NCBI GenBank assembly: GCA_003281605.1
Contig: QCBM01000001.1
Span: forward strand, 248,001-312,000
Source of the DNA: Prochlorococcus sp. AG-347-I06
Lineage (GTDB): Bacteria; Cyanobacteriota; Cyanobacteriia; PCC-6307; Cyanobiaceae
Direction of reading: 5' to 3'
DNA: 64,000 nt
The position numbers were made by a program, and so were the translations under genes. The notes under the pieces are model-generated. The model worked only from the letters and a program-made list of their open reading frames with translations, was not told where the DNA came from and ran no database searches. This document shows, piece after piece, positions 1-10,145 of the stretch; within the stretch, counting starts at the first letter, position 1, and each line of letters opens with the position of its first letter.

Positions 1-126
1 GATCGAATGATTTATTTGGAATGTAGAGGTTTTATTTTGATTTGAAAACTATATTTTTATTTTATAAGTTTTAATTTAATTTATCTATGAATTTGAGTAA
101 TGTTAATTTGTATTTAAAAACTTTAA

Positions 127-396
127 ATGACAAAAAAAAGAAGGAAGTTAAATAAAGATTTTGAGAGAAAAATATATTCATCAAAAAAAAATGTCGAATT
201 AGTATTGGCTAAAATCTATGATATCGATGATGAAGACATACAAAAAGAATATATGAGCGCTTTTAATAAAGTGGTCTATTTATATGATGAATTAAAAGAT
301 GATTATGAACGGCAAGGATTTACTGATAATTCCGAAGAACTTCTTATAAACTATCAAAATGCTTTAAATCTTTTCGAATCAGAATATGAAATTTAA
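127..396 (+). CDS. Hypothetical protein, 89 aa, charged and helical
   Basis: I do not recognise this protein. It starts with a Lys/Arg-rich stretch (MTKKRRKLNKDF) and continues as an acidic, probably all-helical chain rich in Asp, Glu, Tyr and Leu. It has no signal peptide, membrane segment or cysteine pair. It converges on the small secreted protein gene that follows, with only 13 bp between the stops. The coding bias (A/T third positions, Lys, Asn, Ile and Glu rich) matches its neighbours, so it looks like a native small gene. The 126 bp upstream hold no recognisable gene. Confidence 0.6.
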   Translation: MTKKRRKLNKDFERKIYSSKKNVELVLAKIYDIDDEDIQKEYMSAFNKVVYLYDELKDDYERQGFTDNSEELLINYQNALNLFESEYEI

Positions 397-409
397 ATTC
401 AATTTTTAA

Positions 410-616
410 TTACTCTTTATAAGGTTTTACAGGTATTTCAATTAATTTTCCTTTTTGGAGCTCAGATCTTTTCTCTTGTAAATTCTTTATACATAAAGAT
501 ACCTTTTTCTCCTTTGCGCAAAATCTTTTTATTTGTAAGTCAGAAAGTGAGAATGCTTCATTACTAAATGAAAAAAAGGTTAATAAAAATAGAGAAAAAT
601 TTAATAACAATTTCAT
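410..616 (-). CDS. Small exported hypothetical protein, 68 aa
   Basis: The N-terminus (residues 1-23) is a classic signal peptide: MKLLLN, a hydrophobic Leu/Phe core, then SNEAFS as a probable signal peptidase I site. The mature part is only about 45 residues, Lys-rich, with two cysteines (FCAKEKKVSLC) spaced for a possible disulfide. It would be delivered to the periplasm or thylakoid lumen. I cannot assign a family. It lies 39 bp upstream of nothing obvious on its own strand and may form a small transcription unit behind the DUF2103 gene. Confidence 0.6.
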   Translation of the reverse strand: MKLLLNFSLFLLTFFSFSNEAFSLSDLQIKRFCAKEKKVSLCIKNLQEKRSELQKGKLIEIPVKPYKE

Positions 617-655
617 TTATTCTCCCTGTTTATCTTCTAATTATCTTCAGTTTAA

Positions 656-934
656 TTACTTTCTAATATAAAAATCTAAAATTTGTTTTAATTCATCTTT
701 ACTCAAGTCTGTTGAAATAAAAACTTCTTGGGCTGTTTTACCTTTTCTTGCTATTGCTTTATATCCGTTTATCGTTTTCACTGATAATCTAATTATCAAT
801 TTAGAAGATCTTCCCCTGGCTCTTGAAATAACAGCTGGAGTAATTGTTTTGATATTAATATCCAGTGCTAACTTTTGGAGTATGGGAATTAAACCATCTA
901 TATTTGAACTATGATTTAAAACTAATCTTCCCAA
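656..934 (-). CDS. DUF2103 family protein
   Basis: This 92-aa protein matches the cyanobacterial DUF2103 pattern as I know it. It opens with MGRLVLNHSSNIDGLIPILQ, then carries a TITPAVISRARGRSSKL segment and a YKAIARKGKTAQEVFI segment. The family has been described as predicted metal binding, but this copy has only scattered His residues and no cysteines. The strongly basic centre (RARGRSSK, ARKGK) would also fit nucleic-acid binding; that is inference. It is a stand-alone minus-strand gene, divergent from petN. Confidence 0.7.
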   Translation of the reverse strand: MGRLVLNHSSNIDGLIPILQKLALDINIKTITPAVISRARGRSSKLIIRLSVKTINGYKAIARKGKTAQEVFISTDLSKDELKQILDFYIRK

Positions 935-1050
935 TTTAAATTTTTATTTATTCTATTGAGAAAATTTTGTTTCTGAGAAATTAACTTTGGCTTAAAAATG
1001 AATAAAAAATTTTGAAGTTCTGTTATATTTGTGTTAGCGATTTAAATTTA

Positions 1051-1152
1051 ATGATCTTTCAACTAGGTTGGGCAGCATTGGCTGCAATTTTTACTTTTTC
1101 AATAGCCATGGTTGTTTGGGGAAGAAATGGTGATGGTTCCATTGATATATGA
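1051..1152 (+). CDS. petN: Cytochrome b6f complex subunit VIII (PetN)
   Basis: This 33-codon reading frame encodes a single transmembrane helix followed by the diagnostic PetN tail: [15 protein letters not shown]. PetN is one of the small one-helix subunits of the cytochrome b6f complex in the thylakoid membrane and is needed for assembly and stability of the complex. The length is normal for cyanobacterial PetN (about 29-33 aa). The stop codon overlaps the start of the next small membrane protein (ATGA at 1149-1152), so the two are probably translated together. Confidence 0.93.
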   Translation: MIFQLGWAALAAIFTFSIAMVVWGRNGDGSIDI

Positions 1153-1289
1153 TTTCATTTTTAACAAATGAGGTCTATCTAAGTAAATTTCTTATACTAA
1201 CATCGTTCGTTTTACTCATATTTATAACATTCGCAGTAATTTATATATCCTATGTCTCTTGGAAAGATAAAAAAAGATTAAAAAAATAG
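1149..1289 (+). CDS. One-helix membrane protein coupled to petN, 46 aa
   Basis: The start codon overlaps the petN stop (ATGA at 1149-1152), giving a 46-codon frame. Residues about 12-36 form one long hydrophobic helix ([20 protein letters not shown]), followed by [12 protein letters not shown], a positively charged end that should remain on the cytoplasmic/stromal side. It ends 3 bp before the convergent psb29 stop. I do not recognise the family. Translational coupling to a cytochrome b6f subunit suggests a role in the thylakoid membrane, but this is inference from position only. Confidence 0.65.
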   Translation: MISFLTNEVYLSKFLILTSFVLLIFITFAVIYISYVSWKDKKRLKK

Positions 1290-1292
1290 ATA

Positions 1293-1949
1293 TTATTGTT
1301 TTTGTTCTTTTTTCTTATCTTTAGTCCTGAGTTCTTCAATTAATTCTTTTGCTTGTTCCATTTTTGATATGCTGCTTTTATAAATTCCAATATCTTTCTC
1401 CGCTTTATTGGCAGATAAGTTTAATTTTTCAAAAATATTAGAAATCATCTTATTAATCCCTGATTCTTCTTTCTCTTGAACATCTTGGGCGCCTGAAATT
1501 AATATATATATCGCTAAGTTCAAAATCCTTGAGGGATAAAGTTTAGAATTGCTTTTTTCTATTAATAATTTCAAAATATCATTAGATGTTTTATTTTTGA
1601 ATTCCTTTTGAGATTTTTGAGATATTTCATTAATTTCCTTCGCTTCAAAATTTGTAGAACTGCATAATGATTCAAAAAGTAGATCTAAGTGTTTTTTAGG
1701 TTGATAGCCTTTCATTAATTCTTTGAATGTTTCGGTGAGACCGATACAAAAGAGATACTCTTGGGTAAATTCATTTTGATGGTTTAGAAGATTAAGTTCG
1801 ACAAGTATTTCATCAACTATTCTTTTATATAAACCTGGAATGACGTACGGAAATTTGTCATGGAATAACCTTTTGCTATCTGAAACAGTCAATTTTTCTT
1901 TCAATTTTTTATATGTAAACCTTAATAAGGTTAGCGTATGTTGACTCAT
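1293..1949 (-). CDS. thf1: Photosystem II biogenesis protein Psb29 / Thf1
   Basis: Psb29/Thf1 supports photosystem II assembly and repair and in cyanobacteria affects accumulation of FtsH protease complexes. The family signature is visible near the N-terminus: [13 protein letters not shown], then [15 protein letters not shown] and a [14 protein letters not shown] stretch. The C-terminus (from about residue 165) is a Lys/Glu-rich coiled coil ([25 protein letters not shown] is its last part). At 218 aa the length is typical. It is divergent from clpP with 35 bp between starts and lies one gene away from ftsH, its known functional partner. Confidence 0.9.
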   Translation of the reverse strand: MSQHTLTLLRFTYKKLKEKLTVSDSKRLFHDKFPYVIPGLYKRIVDEILVELNLLNHQNEFTQEYLFCIGLTETFKELMKGYQPKKHLDLLFESLCSSTNFEAKEINEISQKSQKEFKNKTSNDILKLLIEKSNSKLYPSRILNLAIYILISGAQDVQEKEESGINKMISNIFEKLNLSANKAEKDIGIYKSSISKMEQAKELIEELRTKDKKKEQKQ

Positions 1950-1984
1950 TATCGTTAATATCTAATAAACAAGTAAATATTATT

Positions 1985-2572
1985 ATGATCCCTTTAGTAC
2001 TAGAAGAATCTGGCGGTAGTGAAAGAGTCTTTGATATTTATTCGAGACTATTAAGAGAGAGAATAATCTTTTTGGGAGAACAAGTTACTAGTGAAACTGC
2101 CAATAGAATTGTTGCTCAATTATTGTTTCTTGAAGCAGAGGATCCAGAAAAGGACATTTATATGTACATAAATTCTCCAGGTGGATCCGTCTATGATGGG
2201 TTGGGTATCTTTGACACAATGCAACATGTTAAGCCTGATATACATACAGTTTGTGTAGGCTTAGCAGCTAGTATGGGTGCATTTTTGCTTGCGGCAGGTA
2301 CTAAAGGTAAAAGAAGCAGTCTTAGACATTCAAGAATAATGATTCATCAGCCACTTGGAGGTGCTAGAGGACAGGCTAGTGACATAAGAATTCAAGCTGA
2401 TGAAATTCTGTTTTTAAAAGAGCGTCTTAATACTGAATTGTCAGAGAGAACTGGAAAGGATTATGACACTATCAAAGAAGATACCGATAGAGATTTTTAT
2501 ATGTCCCCAAACGAAGCTGTTGATTACGGTTTAATTGATATGGTATTGGATAAGAAGCCTGTTAAGGTTTAG
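1985..2572 (+). CDS. clpP: ATP-dependent Clp protease proteolytic subunit
   Basis: ClpP is the serine peptidase core that degrades proteins fed by Clp ATPases. The catalytic triad is intact: Ser96 in GLAASMGAF, His121 in MIHQPLGG and Asp170 in [10 protein letters not shown]. The 195-aa length is normal. Cyanobacteria carry several ClpP paralogues plus inactive ClpR; the complete triad makes this an active ClpP, though the exact paralogue number cannot be set from one window. The 3' end overlaps the convergent ftsH gene by 4 bp. Confidence 0.96.
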   Translation: MIPLVLEESGGSERVFDIYSRLLRERIIFLGEQVTSETANRIVAQLLFLEAEDPEKDIYMYINSPGGSVYDGLGIFDTMQHVKPDIHTVCVGLAASMGAFLLAAGTKGKRSSLRHSRIMIHQPLGGARGQASDIRIQADEILFLKERLNTELSERTGKDYDTIKEDTDRDFYMSPNEAVDYGLIDMVLDKKPVKV

Positions 2573-4482
2573 CTTAATAATTGAGGTGTTCTCTCTTTCT
2601 CAGGAATTTTGGTGAATTTGGAAAGAATATTTACAAATTCTTCACCATCTAACGTTTCTTTTTCGATTAATAAGTCAACAATCTTATCCATAGCCTCTCT
2701 ATTTTTACTTACTATATCGTAGGTTTCTTTATAACATTCCTTGACCATTACTCTTACACTTTCGTCTATTTGTTTAGAGATTGAATCCGAAACTTCACTT
2801 CTAGTCATTAAATCTCTACCAACAAATACTTCTTGATTACCACTTTCTAGAGCTATCGGACCTAAATTACTCATTCCAAATCTGGTAACCATTTGGCGGG
2901 CCATTGAAGCGACTTGTTGGAAATCACCTCCCGCTCCTGTCGTAATCTCACCTTTCCCAAAAACCACATCTTCAGCAGCTCTTCCTCCTAAAGCACCCAT
3001 TATCCTTGCCTTTAGTTGAGCTCTGCTAACAAGGGTTTGTTCATCGTCTGGGGTAAACCAAGTTAATCCCTTAGCTTGACCTCTTGGAATAACTGTCACT
3101 TTTTGAACAGGATCGTGAGCTTTTACAAGTGAACCTATGAGAGCATGGCCCACTTCATGATAAGCAATTAATCTCTTGCTTCTACCGTCTGTTAATGGAG
3201 AACCTTCCATTCCTGCGACAATCCTATCTACAGAGTCGTCAATTTCTGAAATACTGATAGAGTCTTTTCTTCTCCTTGCAGTTAATATAGCAGCCTCATT
3301 TAATAAATTTGCTAAATCTGCTCCAGTAAACCCCGGTGTTCTTCTCGCAATGCTTTCAAGTGTTAAATCTTCTTGAAGTTTCTTATTCCTAGCATGAACT
3401 TCCAATATTGATAGTCTTCCTTTGATATCAGGAGCATCTACAGTTACCTGTCTATCAAATCTGCCAGGCCTCATTAGAGCCGAGTCTAAAACATCCGGCC
3501 TGTTTGTGGCAGCAATTATTATTATTCCACTATTACCTTCGAAACCATCCATTTCAGTAAGTAATTGATTGAGAGTTTGTTCTCTCTCATCATTACCTCC
3601 ACCAATACCGGCACCTCTTTGCCTTCCAACAGCATCGATTTCATCAATAAAAATTAAACAAGGACTATTCTCTTTAGCTTTTTTGAAAAGGTCTCTAACT
3701 CTACTAGCACCAACACCAACAAACATTTCAACAAATTCAGAACCTGATAATGAGAAAAATGGTACTCCTGCTTCGCCTGCGATGGCTTTTGCTAAAAGGG
3801 TTTTACCAGTGCCAGGAGGTCCAACCAATAGAACTCCTTTCGGTATCCTTGCACCTACAGAAGTAAATTTTTCTGGTTTTTTCAGAAAAGTGACAACTTC
3901 TTGTAAATCTTGTTTAGCTTCATTAACACCTGCAACATCATCGAAAACGACTCCTGTTTCAGCTTCCATTGCAAATCTTGCCTTTGTTTTCCCAAATTGC
4001 ATTGCTTGCCCAGGACCTCCAGGCATACCATTCGACCTTCTAGCTAACAAAATTAATCCTCCAATTAAAATAGCTGGGAAAAGTAAATTACCCAAAATAC
4101 CTAATGCAGGAGGGGCTGTTTTAACTGGATGCACATCGAAACTGATTCCTTCATTTTTTAAAATGTTTATAAGTTCTGGTGTTAATCCGGGAAGATCTAC
4201 ACGCAACCTTTGAACTTTATTATCTAAATCCGAATCTATTGTTTCTATAACTGCATTTCTGCCTCCTTCAAAAATATCAACAGAAGTAACTCTTCCTGAA
4301 TTAATGTAATCTAAAAATCTGCCGTAACTAACTCTTGCTACCGCAGAATTTCTTGGTGCAACAGTAGTTCCATTCGATTTAAGTGAATCAACATTGCTAG
4401 AGGATAAAAATTGGTAAGAAAGTGCAATTACTAAAAGTATAGGTAAAGCCCATAAAATTAATGTTTTAAATTTCTGATTCAT
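2569..4482 (-). CDS. ftsH: Membrane AAA+ zinc metalloprotease FtsH
   Basis: FtsH is a thylakoid/plasma membrane protease that extracts and degrades damaged proteins, notably photosystem II D1. Order of parts in the 637-aa product: TM helix 1 (about 6-24), a lumenal/periplasmic domain, TM helix 2 (about 128-148), then the AAA+ module with Walker A GPPGTGKT (221-228), Walker [12 protein letters not shown], the SRH region MRPGRFDRQ, and the protease zinc site HEVGH (442-446). I chose the ATG at 4482 because [14 protein letters not shown] fits the family N-terminus; an in-frame ATG at 4524 would add 14 atypical residues. It is close to psb29, whose product influences FtsH levels. Confidence 0.95.
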   Translation of the reverse strand: MNQKFKTLILWALPILLVIALSYQFLSSSNVDSLKSNGTTVAPRNSAVARVSYGRFLDYINSGRVTSVDIFEGGRNAVIETIDSDLDNKVQRLRVDLPGLTPELINILKNEGISFDVHPVKTAPPALGILGNLLFPAILIGGLILLARRSNGMPGGPGQAMQFGKTKARFAMEAETGVVFDDVAGVNEAKQDLQEVVTFLKKPEKFTSVGARIPKGVLLVGPPGTGKTLLAKAIAGEAGVPFFSLSGSEFVEMFVGVGASRVRDLFKKAKENSPCLIFIDEIDAVGRQRGAGIGGGNDEREQTLNQLLTEMDGFEGNSGIIIIAATNRPDVLDSALMRPGRFDRQVTVDAPDIKGRLSILEVHARNKKLQEDLTLESIARRTPGFTGADLANLLNEAAILTARRRKDSISISEIDDSVDRIVAGMEGSPLTDGRSKRLIAYHEVGHALIGSLVKAHDPVQKVTVIPRGQAKGLTWFTPDDEQTLVSRAQLKARIMGALGGRAAEDVVFGKGEITTGAGGDFQQVASMARQMVTRFGMSNLGPIALESGNQEVFVGRDLMTRSEVSDSISKQIDESVRVMVKECYKETYDIVSKNREAMDKIVDLLIEKETLDGEEFVNILSKFTKIPEKERTPQLLS

Positions 4483-4588
4483 TAATTTGTATAAATCTGA
4501 TTCCAAGATTCTAGAATGAAACATTGCATTTCGTTGATATTTTCACTAACTTTATGCTTATACTATTTTTAATGTATCCGACGTATAA

Positions 4589-4798
4589 ATGAAATTTGAG
4601 ATCAAGGATAAGGTTAAATTGATCGCTCCTGTCTCTTACTTGAAGACTTCAGATAATATGCCGATGTTAAGACCGCCTGATCTAGTGGCAATTGATGAAA
4701 TAGGAGAAATTCTATCAATCAAATCTCCAGATACTGTTGAAGTAAAGTTTAGAAGAGGTTCGTTTTTGATCGATATTAATAAGTTAGAGAAAAACTAA
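4589..4798 (+). CDS. sipA: SipA-type regulatory protein (DUF3148)
   Basis: This 69-aa protein has the SH3-like DUF3148 pattern: FEIKDKVKLIAPVSYLKTSDNMPMLRPPDLV, then a VEVKFRRGSFLID strand. In Synechococcus elongatus the SipA protein binds the sensor kinase NblS (Hik33) and modulates its stress signalling. Some databases label the same family as an NAD(P)H dehydrogenase assembly protein. The MPMLRPPDLV block is the most conserved part and is fully retained. It is divergent from ftsH and ends next to the convergent M16 gene. Confidence 0.85.
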   Translation: MKFEIKDKVKLIAPVSYLKTSDNMPMLRPPDLVAIDEIGEILSIKSPDTVEVKFRRGSFLIDINKLEKN

Positions 4799-4799
4799 T

Positions 4800-6017
4800 T
4801 TAAAATTTCTGCTTCCACCTTTTAGAAATTTCTAAACATATATCTCTATTCCCAGAAATACTCAGAAAAGGTTTTGAAAAATACTTATTAGTTATTTTAA
4901 GAATATCTAATGAAGATATTTCGTCTATTTTAGAATTTAAATCATGCTCAGAAATTGAGTAAATACCATAACTAATTAATTGTATCTTTCGCTGTAAAAT
5001 TTCATCAAGTGATTGATTTCCCAATAGAAAAGAACCTTTTAGTTTTTCTTTAGCCAATAATATTTCAGTATCAATCAAAGGATTTAAAAGTAAATCTTTC
5101 CATAAAGTTGATAAAAGTTCAAAAGCAAAAAGGGCTTTTTTATTTGCTACTGATAGATAAACTAAAAATGGAGCATTCCCACTCCTTACTGGATAGTAAA
5201 CACCTAAATCATAGGTGATTCCATTTTTTTCCCTAAAAAGTTTAAATAAAGCAGCGCTCATTCCATAAGATAAATATGATTCCAAAACCTTAAGAGGCAA
5301 ATACTCACTACTTTTTCGAGAGCAAGTTTGGTTACCAACCATTATTATGGTTTGATTTGAATTATTATTATTGAAATCAAATCTATTGTTGGGACTTAAA
5401 TCGCAATTTATTGGGCTTGATTTTTCTTCAGAGGGTTTTTTTTCTAATTTTTCTATACTTACTCCATTTATTTCTAAATTATTTGAAATTAAATACTTAT
5501 CTCGATTTTTGAAATTTTTAAACTCAAGCAAAACATCTTCATATGTAATCTTTGAGACATTATTTGAATTACCATTTGTACTAAAGGCATAAGGATGATT
5601 TGAGTAAACAATTCTTCTCCATTTTTCAAAACAGATATTAAATGGATTCTCTTTATCCTTTTTTAAAAAATTAACAGAGGATTTTTTTACTTTTTGAAAT
5701 TCAACTTCTAAGAGAGTTGGTTTATTAATTATTAAATCTAATAAGGGGAATAATTTGCTGAAATGTTCATTTAAGGATTTAATGCTTATTGAAATACCAT
5801 CTTCAAATACTTCTTGACTTAATTCTGCTCCATAGGACTCAATATACTCCGAAAGAGTGAAATTATTAAAACCCTCACATCCTCTGGTAAGTAATGAACT
5901 AAGGATCTTGTTGATACCTTTTTTGCCAACACTATCCAAACCACTCCCTCCTTTAATCCAAATTGAAGCGGTTGAAAAATTCCTTTTTTTATTATTTAAA
6001 AAATATCTTTTTAACAT
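4800..6017 (-). CDS. M16 peptidase-like protein without the zinc motif
   Basis: The 405-aa protein has the two-domain fold pattern of the M16 (pitrilysin / processing peptidase) family, with a clear C-terminal half (YLSYGMSAALFKLFREKNGITYDLG). The region that should carry HxxEH reads INKILSSLLTRG, so it has no zinc ligands and should be the non-catalytic partner. It overlaps the 3' end of the upstream active M16 gene by 7 bp. The pair resembles the alpha/beta arrangement of processing peptidases, in which one subunit cuts and the other helps bind substrate. The native substrate is unknown. Confidence 0.85.
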   Translation of the reverse strand: MLKRYFLNNKKRNFSTASIWIKGGSGLDSVGKKGINKILSSLLTRGCEGFNNFTLSEYIESYGAELSQEVFEDGISISIKSLNEHFSKLFPLLDLIINKPTLLEVEFQKVKKSSVNFLKKDKENPFNICFEKWRRIVYSNHPYAFSTNGNSNNVSKITYEDVLLEFKNFKNRDKYLISNNLEINGVSIEKLEKKPSEEKSSPINCDLSPNNRFDFNNNNSNQTIIMVGNQTCSRKSSEYLPLKVLESYLSYGMSAALFKLFREKNGITYDLGVYYPVRSGNAPFLVYLSVANKKALFAFELLSTLWKDLLLNPLIDTEILLAKEKLKGSFLLGNQSLDEILQRKIQLISYGIYSISEHDLNSKIDEISSLDILKITNKYFSKPFLSISGNRDICLEISKRWKQKF

Positions 6018-7279
6018 TTACCAGGGGATGCAACTAAAGTGAATTTTTCTTCAAGGATATAATCAGTGATCTCCTTGAAATTATCCAAATCATTCCAATA
6101 ATTTAAATGACTTTCTAAATTACTCATTGAAGAATTTCTCCCCCAAAGAAGTTCATTTCCAAAGAACGCAGAAAGTTGTGTAGATGTCTCTAAATTAAAG
6201 ATATAATTACTCTTTACAATATTTATTGCTTTTTTTATTTCATCCAAAGTCAAGATTTTACAATTTGAGATCTCATCTATTGTTTTATTAATTTGCTTTT
6301 CTACTAACTCAATATCTTTAGACTCGCAACTTGCTTCTATTATAAGTAATCCCCCTAATTCTCCAGCATTTACATCTACATATACCGATTCAACAAGATT
6401 ACTATCTTCTTTTAAAATTTTTACTAATCTGCTGTTTCTTCCAACAGAGAGTATTGATGCTAATATCTCTAGTCCAATAATATTTTTTTGATTATTAAGG
6501 TTTGGTATAAACCAAGCCATAAAAATTCTTGAAAACTCTAAATTATCAAACTTAACTGACTCTCTACCTTTCCTAATTTTTAAAGAAGGTTTATTCTTTA
6601 TATTTATTAAATTTGGTATATTTATTAAATTTGGTTTTTTATTTATACCAGATAAATCACTTTTTTCAAAAATTTTATAAATTTCTTCTGAGAGGTTCCC
6701 AGCAATTGCAATACAAATTTTTTCGGTAGTGTAATGTTTTTTATGAAATTTCATAAGGTCATTTATCTCCATGTTCTTAATACTATGTTCAGTTCCGAGA
6801 ATCGAATTGCCATAATTCGGACTAAGCCAAACCCTTTTCAAAAAATAATTAAATAATTTCTCTTCTGGCTGATCATTTTGTTGTTTTATTTCATCAATAA
6901 CTACCCCTTTTTCTTTTATAAATTCATCAGGATTAAAATCAGGAGCAACAACAATATTTGTCAAAAGAGCTAGTGATTCTTTAAAGTTATTGGGTGGAAC
7001 TAAGACATGGTAATGTACATCATCATAACCTGTTGAAGCGTTACTTAATCCCCCTAGTGATTCAATTTTATGGTCAAACTCACCTGGCATTATTTTGTTA
7101 GATCCTTTAAAAATCATATGTTCTAGAAAATGAGCAGTACCGTTTTTATCAACATCCTCAAATGAAGAACCTGCTTTGCACCAAATATCAATGCTTACAA
7201 GCGGCAATTCTTTATTATCCACAAACACACATCTAGTTTTGCTTGAATGGGTGTAGTAATTTACATCTCCTAAGTTCAT
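6011..7279 (-). CDS. M16 family zinc metallopeptidase (active subunit)
   Basis: The inverted zinc motif is intact: H50-F-L-E53-H54 (AHFLEHMIFKG), with a downstream conserved Glu in GVVIDEIKQQ (about residue 130), the expected spacing of about 76. The rest of the 422-aa chain follows the two-lobe M16 architecture. Cyanobacterial homologues are related to mitochondrial and chloroplast processing peptidases. The gene is first in a two-gene unit with an inactive M16 paralogue and is divergent from pcyA with 41 bp between starts. The likely role is peptide or signal-sequence turnover; the substrate cannot be read from the sequence. Confidence 0.92.
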   Translation of the reverse strand: MNLGDVNYYTHSSKTRCVFVDNKELPLVSIDIWCKAGSSFEDVDKNGTAHFLEHMIFKGSNKIMPGEFDHKIESLGGLSNASTGYDDVHYHVLVPPNNFKESLALLTNIVVAPDFNPDEFIKEKGVVIDEIKQQNDQPEEKLFNYFLKRVWLSPNYGNSILGTEHSIKNMEINDLMKFHKKHYTTEKICIAIAGNLSEEIYKIFEKSDLSGINKKPNLINIPNLINIKNKPSLKIRKGRESVKFDNLEFSRIFMAWFIPNLNNQKNIIGLEILASILSVGRNSRLVKILKEDSNLVESVYVDVNAGELGGLLIIEASCESKDIELVEKQINKTIDEISNCKILTLDEIKKAINIVKSNYIFNLETSTQLSAFFGNELLWGRNSSMSNLESHLNYWNDLDNFKEITDYILEEKFTLVASPGKC

Positions 7280-7296
7280 TTAGGTTCACTCTTTAA

Positions 7297-8045
<749 letters not shown>

Positions 8046-8046
<1 letters not shown>

Positions 8047-8960
8047 TGAAATTAAAAATACTTAAAAATTTATTTTTTTATCTATTATTACTTACGCCAT
8101 TATCTTTTGGAGTTGTTTCCTGTTCTGGAAATAATAAATCTAGTTCGAAATTAAAAGAGGAAATAATTTCAGATTCCATACCGCCTATTACAGCTGTTGC
8201 CGCACTTGGTCAACTTGCACCTTCTGGAGAGATTAGGCAATTGGCAGCTCCAATAAGTCAGTTTGGTACTTCACCTAGAATCGTCGAGATTTTAGTAGAT
8301 GAAGGAGATTTTGTAAAAAAAGGTGATATCTTGGCAATCTTTGAAAATGGAGAAAAGTTAATTGCTGATCTTGAAAGGAATGAAAATCTAATTAAAACTA
8401 TTAACGATGAAATTTCCCTCAAAAAAGATCAAATTCAGAGGTATGAGTTAGCTTTGAGCAAAAATGCATATTCTTTTGTAGAGTTTTCACAGAGAAAAGA
8501 TGAATTATTAAAATTACAAAAACAGAAAATAAATCTTATCGGAGATCAAAAAAATATCGAGATAGATCTGTTTAATTCAAAACTAAGGAGTCCAATAAAT
8601 GGTTTTATCCTTGGAATAAATACGAGAGTTGGTGAGAGGCCTAAAAATGAAGGGATCTTGGATATTGGTTCTAGTCAAAAAATGGAAGCTTTGATAGAGG
8701 TTTATGAATCTGACATTGATAGAGTCTTTATCTCTCAGAATGTTGAATTGAGGAGTGAAAATGGTGGTTTCCAAAAAAATCTTAAGGGAAAGGTGATTAG
8801 GATTAGTCCTCAGGTTAAACAAAGAAAAGTTTTATCTACTGATCCAACAGGGGACGCTGATTCGCGAATTATCGAGGTACTAGTAAAACTTGATCAAGAT
8901 TCTATAGATATCGTTCAAAACTATGCAGGGATGAAAGTGATTGCAAAATTTATTCCTTAA
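8046..8960 (+). CDS. devB: Membrane fusion (HlyD/DevB-type) subunit of an ABC exporter, lipoprotein
   Basis: This is the periplasmic adaptor of a DevBCA-type exporter. Residues 1-26 are a lipoprotein signal ending in the lipobox GVVSC. A biotinyl-lipoyl-like half-motif (SPRIVEILVDEGDFVKKGDILAIF) is followed by an alpha-helical hairpin (about residues 105-175), the second half-motif (LRSPINGFILGINTRVGE) and a beta-barrel domain. It overlaps pcyA upstream (TAATG) and devC downstream (TAATG at 8958-8962). In Anabaena DevBCA exports heterocyst glycolipids; a unicellular cyanobacterium must use this copy for another substrate, which is not known. Confidence 0.88.
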
Positions 8961-10132
8961 TGAGTTTTTCTTTTTTAAAATTTAGAAAAATACCATTAGC
9001 TTGGTTGTTATTAACCAGGCAACCATTAAGGCTGGCAGTTGCCATAGCTGGAATAAGTTTTGCAGGGATTTTGATGTTTATGCAATTAGGTTTTAGAGAT
9101 GGTTTATTTGATACGAGCGTAACTATTCATAAACTTCTAGATGCCGATCTTGTTTTGATAAGTCCCAGATCAAAAAGTTCTATAAGCATGAGTGGATTCC
9201 CAAAAAGAAGGTTAATTCAGACACTCGCAGTAGAAGATGTTGAAAAGACTGCTCCCGTCAATCTTAATTATTTACTTTGGAGAAATCCCGAAAATCTTAA
9301 AACTAGATCAATACTTGCATTAGGTTTTAATCCCTCCGATTCACTTCTTTTAGATGAGGGATTTTCAAAGAAAGCTTATAAATTGAGAAATCCATCAAGA
9401 GTTCTTTTTGACAAACTATCTAGACCTGAATTTGGACCAATTGAAGAATGGATCTTATCAGAAAAAAAAGTTGAGACTGAGGTTGCTGGGAAAAGAGTTA
9501 TTGTTGAAGGTCTTGTAGAGTTAGGACCATCTTTTGGTGCAGATGGTAATTTGATTACAAGTCGAGAAACCTTCTTAAGACTTTTTCCTGCTAATCCTCC
9601 TGGAAGTATAGAAATTGGTTTGGTAAAGCTAAAAAAAGGGTCTGATCCTAATTTGATTTCAAGGATTTTAAATAACTCACTCCCAAATGATGTTAGGGTT
9701 CTTACAAAAAATCAATTTATAGAATTTGAGAAGAATTATTGGAAAAATAGTACTGCAATAGGTTTTATATTTAGTTTGGGAGCATTGATGGGTTTCGTTG
9801 TAGGGTGTGTGGTTGTTTATCAAATTCTTTACAGTGACGTTACAGATCACCTCCCAGAGTACGCAACTTTATTGGCAATGGGGTATAGACTTAAGTCCCT
9901 TTTCTTTGTCGTAGCTAGAGAGGGGTTTTTGTTGGCATTGTTTGGTTATTTGCCTGCTTATTTCTCTGGTCAAATACTTTACTCAGTTATAAGAAGTTCT
10001 ACTAAACTCCCAATAATAATGGATGCAGATAAAACCATCTTAATTTTTGTATTAGTTTTAGTGATGTGTATGGGGTCCGCCGCTGTTGCGATGCGTAAAT
10101 TAGTTGACGCCGATCCTGCCGAAATTTTTTAA
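8960..10132 (+). CDS. devC: DevC-type ABC exporter permease
   Basis: The 390-aa protein has the MacB/FtsX-like topology of DevC: one N-terminal membrane helix (LRLAVAIAGISFAGILMFMQLGF, about 26-48), a large periplasmic domain, then three helices near the C-terminus (about 265-290, 315-338, 355-378). It ends with the family-typical LVDADPAEIF. The start overlaps the devB stop, and devA follows after 13 bp, so the three genes form one operon. It should form the membrane channel together with the DevA ATPase. Confidence 0.9.
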   Translation: MSFSFLKFRKIPLAWLLLTRQPLRLAVAIAGISFAGILMFMQLGFRDGLFDTSVTIHKLLDADLVLISPRSKSSISMSGFPKRRLIQTLAVEDVEKTAPVNLNYLLWRNPENLKTRSILALGFNPSDSLLLDEGFSKKAYKLRNPSRVLFDKLSRPEFGPIEEWILSEKKVETEVAGKRVIVEGLVELGPSFGADGNLITSRETFLRLFPANPPGSIEIGLVKLKKGSDPNLISRILNNSLPNDVRVLTKNQFIEFEKNYWKNSTAIGFIFSLGALMGFVVGCVVVYQILYSDVTDHLPEYATLLAMGYRLKSLFFVVAREGFLLALFGYLPAYFSGQILYSVIRSSTKLPIIMDADKTILIFVLVLVMCMGSAAVAMRKLVDADPAEIF

Positions 10133-10145
10133 CAATTGAAGATAA

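Noticed and set aside
3569-4213. 214-codon plus-strand reading frame inside ftsH
   Set aside because: It is antisense to a well-supported FtsH AAA+ domain, has Pro/Ser-rich composition unlike the neighbours, and matches no family.
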